64,000 bases of DNA, from the NCBI GenBank assembly GCA_028687035.1, contig JAQUAX010000002.1:1-64000 (forward strand), given 5' to 3'. The notes beneath the pieces are model-generated. The model saw only the letters and a list, made by a program, of their open reading frames with translations. It had not been told where the DNA came from and did no database searches. The translations under genes were made by a program, and so were the position numbers. This document shows positions 60,632 to 64,000 of this stretch, piece after piece. How positions within the stretch are numbered: the stretch's first letter is position 1; each line of letters begins with the position of its first letter. The stretch is from Dechloromonas sp. Its GTDB lineage: Bacteria > Pseudomonadota > Gammaproteobacteria > Burkholderiales > Rhodocyclaceae.

Positions 60632-61758
60632 AGCTTGATGTTCCGCAGGTAGGCGTCGACGACGGCGTGATAGTGCGCGTCGTCCATCAGGAAGGAGTCG
60701 TGGCCGAAATTCAGGTCGATTTCGGCGTAGGACACGTTGCGCCCGTTGGCCAGCAGCGCGGCGACGATCTCCTTCGAGCGGGCCGGCGTGAAGCGCCAGT
60801 CGGTCGTGAAGGACGCGATCAGGAAGCCGGTGTCCGGGTGGCTGCGCGCCATCGCCTTGACCAGGTCGCCGCCGTCGAGGCGGGCCGGGTCGAAGTAGTC
60901 GAGCGCCTTGGTCATCAGCAGGTAGGTGTTGGCGTCGAAGTAGCCGGCGAACTTGTCGCCCTGGTAGCGCAGGTAGGACTCCACTTCGAATTCGACGTCG
61001 AAATCGAAGGCGAACGAGCCGTTGCGCAGTTCGCGGCCGAATTTCTCGCCCATCTGGTCGTCGGACAGGTAGGTGATGTGGCCGAGCATGCGCGCCAGGC
61101 GCAGGCCGCGCACCGGGCGGGTATGGTGCTGGTAGTAGTTGCCGCCGTGGAAGTCGGGGTCGGTCAGGATGGCCTGGCGGGCGACATCGTTGAAGGCGAT
61201 GTTCTGCGCCGACAGCTTGGGCGCCGACGCGATCACCACGGCGTTGCGGACGCGTTCCGGCTGGCTGATCGTCCAGCGCAGCGCCTGCATGCCGCCCAGG
61301 CTGCCGCCGATCACCGCGGCCCAGGCGTCGATGCCGAGCCGGTCGGCGAGGCGGGCCTGCGTCTCGACCCAGTCGCTGACTGCGACGATGGGGAAGTCGG
61401 CGCCCCAGGGCTGGCCGGTCGCCGGGTTGATCGACGACGGGCCGGTCGAGCCGTGGCAGCCACCGAGGTTGTTGACGCCGACGACGAAGAACTTGTCGGT
61501 ATCGAGCGGCCGGCCCGGGCCGACGATGTTGTCCCACCAGCCGACGTTGTTCGGCGCATCGGCGTAGTGGCCGGCGACGTGGTGGTGGCCGGACAGCGCG
61601 TGGCAGACGAGGATGGCGTTCGACTTGGCCGCGTTCAGCGTGCCGTAGGTTTCATAGACCAGATCGTAGGCGGGCACGACGCCGCCGCTGCGCAGCGTGA
61701 GCGGGTCGCAGAAGTGGGCGCGTTGCGAATGGACGACGCCGACGGATTGTCCTGGCAT
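60628..61758 (-). CDS. metX: Homoserine O-acetyltransferase (MetX)
   Basis: 376 residues, alpha/beta-hydrolase fold. The nucleophile is in [16 protein letters not shown], with Asp and His near [13 protein letters not shown] and [12 protein letters not shown]. It acylates homoserine for methionine synthesis; the MetX/MetW pairing can indicate acetyl- or succinyl-transfer, so the acyl donor is not certain. ATG 61758 is preferred (GGGAA seven bases upstream) over TTG 61776, which lies in the terminator's U-tract. Expression is probably SAM-controlled. Confidence 0.93.
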   Translation of the reverse strand: MPGQSVGVVHSQRAHFCDPLTLRSGGVVPAYDLVYETYGTLNAAKSNAILVCHALSGHHHVAGHYADAPNNVGWWDNIVGPGRPLDTDKFFVVGVNNLGGCHGSTGPSSINPATGQPWGADFPIVAVSDWVETQARLADRLGIDAWAAVIGGSLGGMQALRWTISQPERVRNAVVIASAPKLSAQNIAFNDVARQAILTDPDFHGGNYYQHHTRPVRGLRLARMLGHITYLSDDQMGEKFGRELRNGSFAFDFDVEFEVESYLRYQGDKFAGYFDANTYLLMTKALDYFDPARLDGGDLVKAMARSHPDTGFLIASFTTDWRFTPARSKEIVAALLANGRNVSYAEIDLNFGHDSFLMDDAHYHAVVDAYLRNIKL

Positions 61759-61768
61759 GCTGTTCCCG

Positions 61769-61820
61769 AAAAACAAAAACCCAGTTGGCCTTTAAATCGA
61801 ACTCGTCGGGCAAACTGGGT
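61769..61820 (-). terminator. Intrinsic terminator in the metX leader
   Basis: On the minus strand ACCCAGTT (61820-61813) pairs with AACTGGGT (61786-61779), with additional inner GCC/GGC pairing, and is followed by TTTTTGTTTTT. It ends ten bases before the metX ATG, so it must be bypassed for expression. Confidence 0.85.
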
Positions 61821-61824
61821 GGAT

Positions 61825-61880
61825 CCCGTTTTAGCGGCATTTCTAGGGCGCCCGCAATCAGAGCTCAAATCGGCGCCGCC
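61825..61880 (-). ncRNA. SAM-II-like riboswitch upstream of metX
   Basis: On the minus strand: GGCGCC, GATTTG, TTGC, a second GGCGCC that can pair with the first, a TAGAAAT segment and GCTAAAACGGG. Order and spacing follow the SAM-II aptamer (P1 stem, the A/U-rich triplex part and the conserved GCUAAA). It lies between a promoter and a terminator ahead of a methionine gene, which supports the call. Not confirmed by covariance model. Confidence 0.7.
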
Positions 61881-61901
61881 GGAAGCATCCGGCAGCGGGG
61901 G

Positions 61902-61930
61902 ACGATACCTAGCGGGGCGGCAAAAGTCAA
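61902..61930 (-). promoter_or_regulatory. Sigma-70 promoter of metX-metW-ampG
   Basis: On the minus strand TTGACT (61930-61925), a 17-base spacer and TATCGT (61907-61902). It is followed by the riboswitch, so transcripts carry the full aptamer. Confidence 0.65.
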
Positions 61931-62015
61931 TCTGCGACCGGCGCTATGCAATAGGGCGTAGGCGCGGCAAAATTTGTTAAAATGATAAAAGTTAAATCAA
62001 CAATCGGACAGCCAG

Positions 62016-62609
62016 ATGCTTGAACAGCGGCGGCACCAGCGCATACGTTTCGGTCAGCCGCCTACCGTGCGGATCGGCTACCGGGGGCGGGTCGACGAGG
62101 GGGTCATCGAGAACCTGTCGCACGCCGGCCTGATGGTGCGCACCGCACAGCCGCTCGAGGTCGGGCGGCCGTTCGGCTGCGAATTCTCGCTGTTCGGCAC
62201 GGCTTGCGTCGATCTGGCGGCGACCGCGGTCAGCCGGGTCGGCGACCTGTGCGGCGCGCGTTTCCAGAGCGGACCGTTGAGCCGGCGGCTGATCGAGGAG
62301 GCGATCCGCTCGGCGCTGGCCAGTGGCGCCGGATCGGTGCTGGCGGTGCATGAGCTGGGCGGACGCAAGGTGCTGCGCATCGCCGGCGGCCTGAACGGCA
62401 GTCTGCGCAACGATTTCATGCACGCCCTGACGCGCGGCGGCGTCGACGAGATCGACCTGCAGGGCGTCACCGCGGTCGACCAGGCCGGGCTGGCGCTGTG
62501 CCTGGTCGCCACCGGCCGCCATGGGGCGGTCATCGGAGGGCGTTCGGCGTGCTTTGCCGAGGCCTGGCAGCGGGCGCTTTCGGTACCGGGCGCGCCGGCC
62601 TTGGATTGA
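62016..62609 (+). CDS. PilZ-like domain protein with STAS-like C-terminus
   Basis: 197 residues. EQRRHQRIRFGQPPTVRIGY and NLSHAGLMVRT follow the PilZ pattern (RxxxR then NxSxxG), which binds cyclic di-GMP; residues about 5-100. The rest (LAVHELGGRKVLRIAGGLNG to VTAVDQAGLALCL) looks like a STAS/anti-sigma-antagonist fold. It is 16 bases upstream of the TonB-dependent receptor gene, so the two may be one transcript. Ligand binding is inferred. Confidence 0.8.
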   Translation: MLEQRRHQRIRFGQPPTVRIGYRGRVDEGVIENLSHAGLMVRTAQPLEVGRPFGCEFSLFGTACVDLAATAVSRVGDLCGARFQSGPLSRRLIEEAIRSALASGAGSVLAVHELGGRKVLRIAGGLNGSLRNDFMHALTRGGVDEIDLQGVTAVDQAGLALCLVATGRHGAVIGGRSACFAEAWQRALSVPGAPALD

Positions 62610-62625
62610 AGGGAAAGGGATGAAA

Positions 62626-64000
62626 ATGATCAAGCCGCTGCGCGACGGTCGGCGCATCCTGTTCGTCGGCGGCATCGTGCTCGCCGGCAGCGCTGTCGCG
62701 GCCGACGAGGACATCTATTTCAGCGACCTGCCGGTCGTCGCCTCGGTCAGCCGGCTGCCCCAGCGCCAGGCCGACGCGCCGACCTCGGTCACGGTGATCG
62801 ACCGCGACATGATCCGCGCCTCGGGAGCGCGCGATCTCAACGACGTGTTCCGGCTGGTGCCGGGTTTCCTGACCTTTCCGAACAACACCGATTCGGCCCG
62901 GGTGACTTACCACGGCCTGACCGACGAGGAATATTCGCCGCGGGTCCAGGTGCTGGTCGATGGCCGCTCGCTGCATTCGCCGCTGTTCCGCAACGGCACC
63001 AACTGGGCGACGATCCCGGTCGCGATCGAGGACATCGAGCGCATCGAGGTCGTGCGCGGCACGAATACCGTGTCCTACGGCACCAACGCCTTCCTCGGCG
63101 TCATCAACATCATCACCGTCGACCCGGCGCTGGCCCGCGGCTTCTCGGTTTCCACCCATTACGGCAACCAGGGCGTGCGCGACTACACGCTGCGTTCCGG
63201 CGGCAAGCTCGGCGAGTCCGGCGACTACCGCTTCACGTACCAGGCGCGCTCCGACCATGGTCTGACCAATCAGTCAGACTGGATCGACTGGAATCGTTCT
63301 CAACTGCTTGATTTTCGTTCGGATTTCACGCTCAACGATACCGACACGCTGCAGTTTGGCGCTGGTCATGTTCAGGCGACGATGCCGGTCGGGCGTCTGG
63401 GAAATGCGGCTTGGCCGATCCACGACTACGCGCAGTCCAGCGATTACCTGCAGTTGCTGTGGCGTCGGGCCTACGCGCCGGATTCCGACCTGCAGGTCCG
63501 CTACGCCTTTGTTTCTGACAAGGCGTCGGAGGCCCATGTTGAGCGGGATGATGACAAAGGCTATCAATACGCGATCGACGAATATGGAGATCGGGGCACC
63601 CGGCATGAGCTCGAGGTCCAGCACAAGTTCTCGCCCTTTGCCGGCGGGCGCGTATCCTGGGGCGGCAGCTGGCGCCACGATGAAGTGCAGTCAGCGACGA
63701 TGTTTGCCGGCATGGGGAAGGTTAACCGTGATGTCGCCCGAGTGTTCGGTAACCTGGAATGGAAACCGGTGACCCGCTTTACCGGCAACGTCGGGGTGTC
63801 GCTTGAGAATGACTCGCTGGGAGGCTTCCATGCCTCGCCGCGGGTGAGTGGCGCTTTCCATCTCACGCCGGAAAATACATTACGTCTCGGATTTTCCCGA
63901 GCTTTTCGTACTGGTAGCACAGCCGACTATCGGGCTAACGGGATTGTTTGTCCGCTTGCCGGAGTGTGCGAGCCGGGAGTGACGACGCGAGACATTTTCG
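62626..64000 (+). CDS. TonB-dependent outer-membrane receptor (3' end beyond window)
   Basis: 458 codons visible, open at the window end. A signal peptide (ILFVGGIVLAGSAVAA) is followed by a plug domain (VTVIDRDMIRASGARDLNDVF, then VLVDGRSLHSPLF, IERIEVVRGTNTVSYGTNAFLGVINII) and the first barrel strands. It imports a siderophore, vitamin or other ligand; which one cannot be told. ATG 62626 is preferred because GGGAAAGGG is then about six bases upstream. GC falls after about 63260 in the barrel part. Confidence 0.9.
   Translation, partial: MIKPLRDGRRILFVGGIVLAGSAVAADEDIYFSDLPVVASVSRLPQRQADAPTSVTVIDRDMIRASGARDLNDVFRLVPGFLTFPNNTDSARVTYHGLTDEEYSPRVQVLVDGRSLHSPLFRNGTNWATIPVAIEDIERIEVVRGTNTVSYGTNAFLGVINIITVDPALARGFSVSTHYGNQGVRDYTLRSGGKLGESGDYRFTYQARSDHGLTNQSDWIDWNRSQLLDFRSDFTLNDTDTLQFGAGHVQATMPVGRLGNAAWPIHDYAQSSDYLQLLWRRAYAPDSDLQVRYAFVSDKASEAHVERDDDKGYQYAIDEYGDRGTRHELEVQHKFSPFAGGRVSWGGSWRHDEVQSATMFAGMGKVNRDVARVFGNLEWKPVTRFTGNVGVSLENDSLGGFHASPRVSGAFHLTPENTLRLGFSRAFRTGSTADYRANGIVCPLAGVCEPGVTTRDIF

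Overview
The window reads as chromosomal DNA of a GC-rich betaproteobacterium, most likely of the Rhodocyclales (Azonexus/Dechloromonas-like). This rests on gene content and order rather than any search: a class I polyhydroxyalkanoate synthase, metXW-ampG, mreBCD-mrdAB-rlpA beside gatCAB, a yqjD/yqjE/yqjK-like set, the oxygen-independent ubiquinone genes ubiT/ubiV/ubiU, and a leucine-degradation (liu) cluster. Almost every gene uses GC-rich third codon positions. The clear exceptions are an intron around 10.7-13.4 kb and a small low-GC insert around 25.5-26.2 kb.

Layout. 1-10.6 kb: tail of an ISL3-type transposase, then housekeeping and signalling genes (metallophosphoesterase, isochorismatase-like hydrolase, purU, thrH, PAS-chemoreceptor, ABC-F ATPase, HD-GYP protein, mutY, flavin reductase). 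10.6-13.5 kb: a tRNA-Gly(CCC) gene cut in the 3' strand of its anticodon stem by a 2.7-kb group II intron. The intron encodes an apparently intact reverse transcriptase/maturase/HNH protein and also contains a second, complete tRNA-Gly(CCC) gene just upstream of that protein. This is the most unusual part of the window. 13.5-22.3 kb: a bicarbonate-type transporter with a divergent LysR regulator, a CBS protein, a LON-domain protein, ubiX, a Gx-transporter/NusG-II pair, rapZ, an M20 amidohydrolase and a second chemoreceptor.

22.3-38 kb, mostly minus strand: the leucine/isovalerate catabolic cluster. It holds liuR, a PaaI thioesterase, liuA, liuB, liuC, liuD and hydroxymethylglutaryl-CoA lyase. 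These are interspersed with a GNAT-carbonic anhydrase fusion, a DMT exporter, LOG and DsbA-like proteins, a VapBC-type toxin-antitoxin pair, a low-GC orphan gene and decayed copies of liu gene ends. Together the liu genes convert isovaleryl-CoA through methylcrotonyl-CoA, methylglutaconyl-CoA and HMG-CoA to acetoacetate and acetyl-CoA. A perfect palindrome in front of the thioesterase is the probable LiuR operator.

38-64 kb: an MBL hydrolase and phaC with a strong terminator; ubiU-ubiV-ubiT; a response regulator with an ATPase domain; the rod-shape operon mreB-mreC-mreD-mrdA-rodA-rlpA, divergent from gatC-gatA-lipoprotein-gatB; pyrE and a divergent exonuclease III gene; a four-gene membrane/stress set; and metX-metW-ampG. 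The last operon is preceded by what looks like a SAM-II riboswitch coupled to an intrinsic terminator. The window ends inside a TonB-dependent receptor gene that follows a PilZ-like gene.
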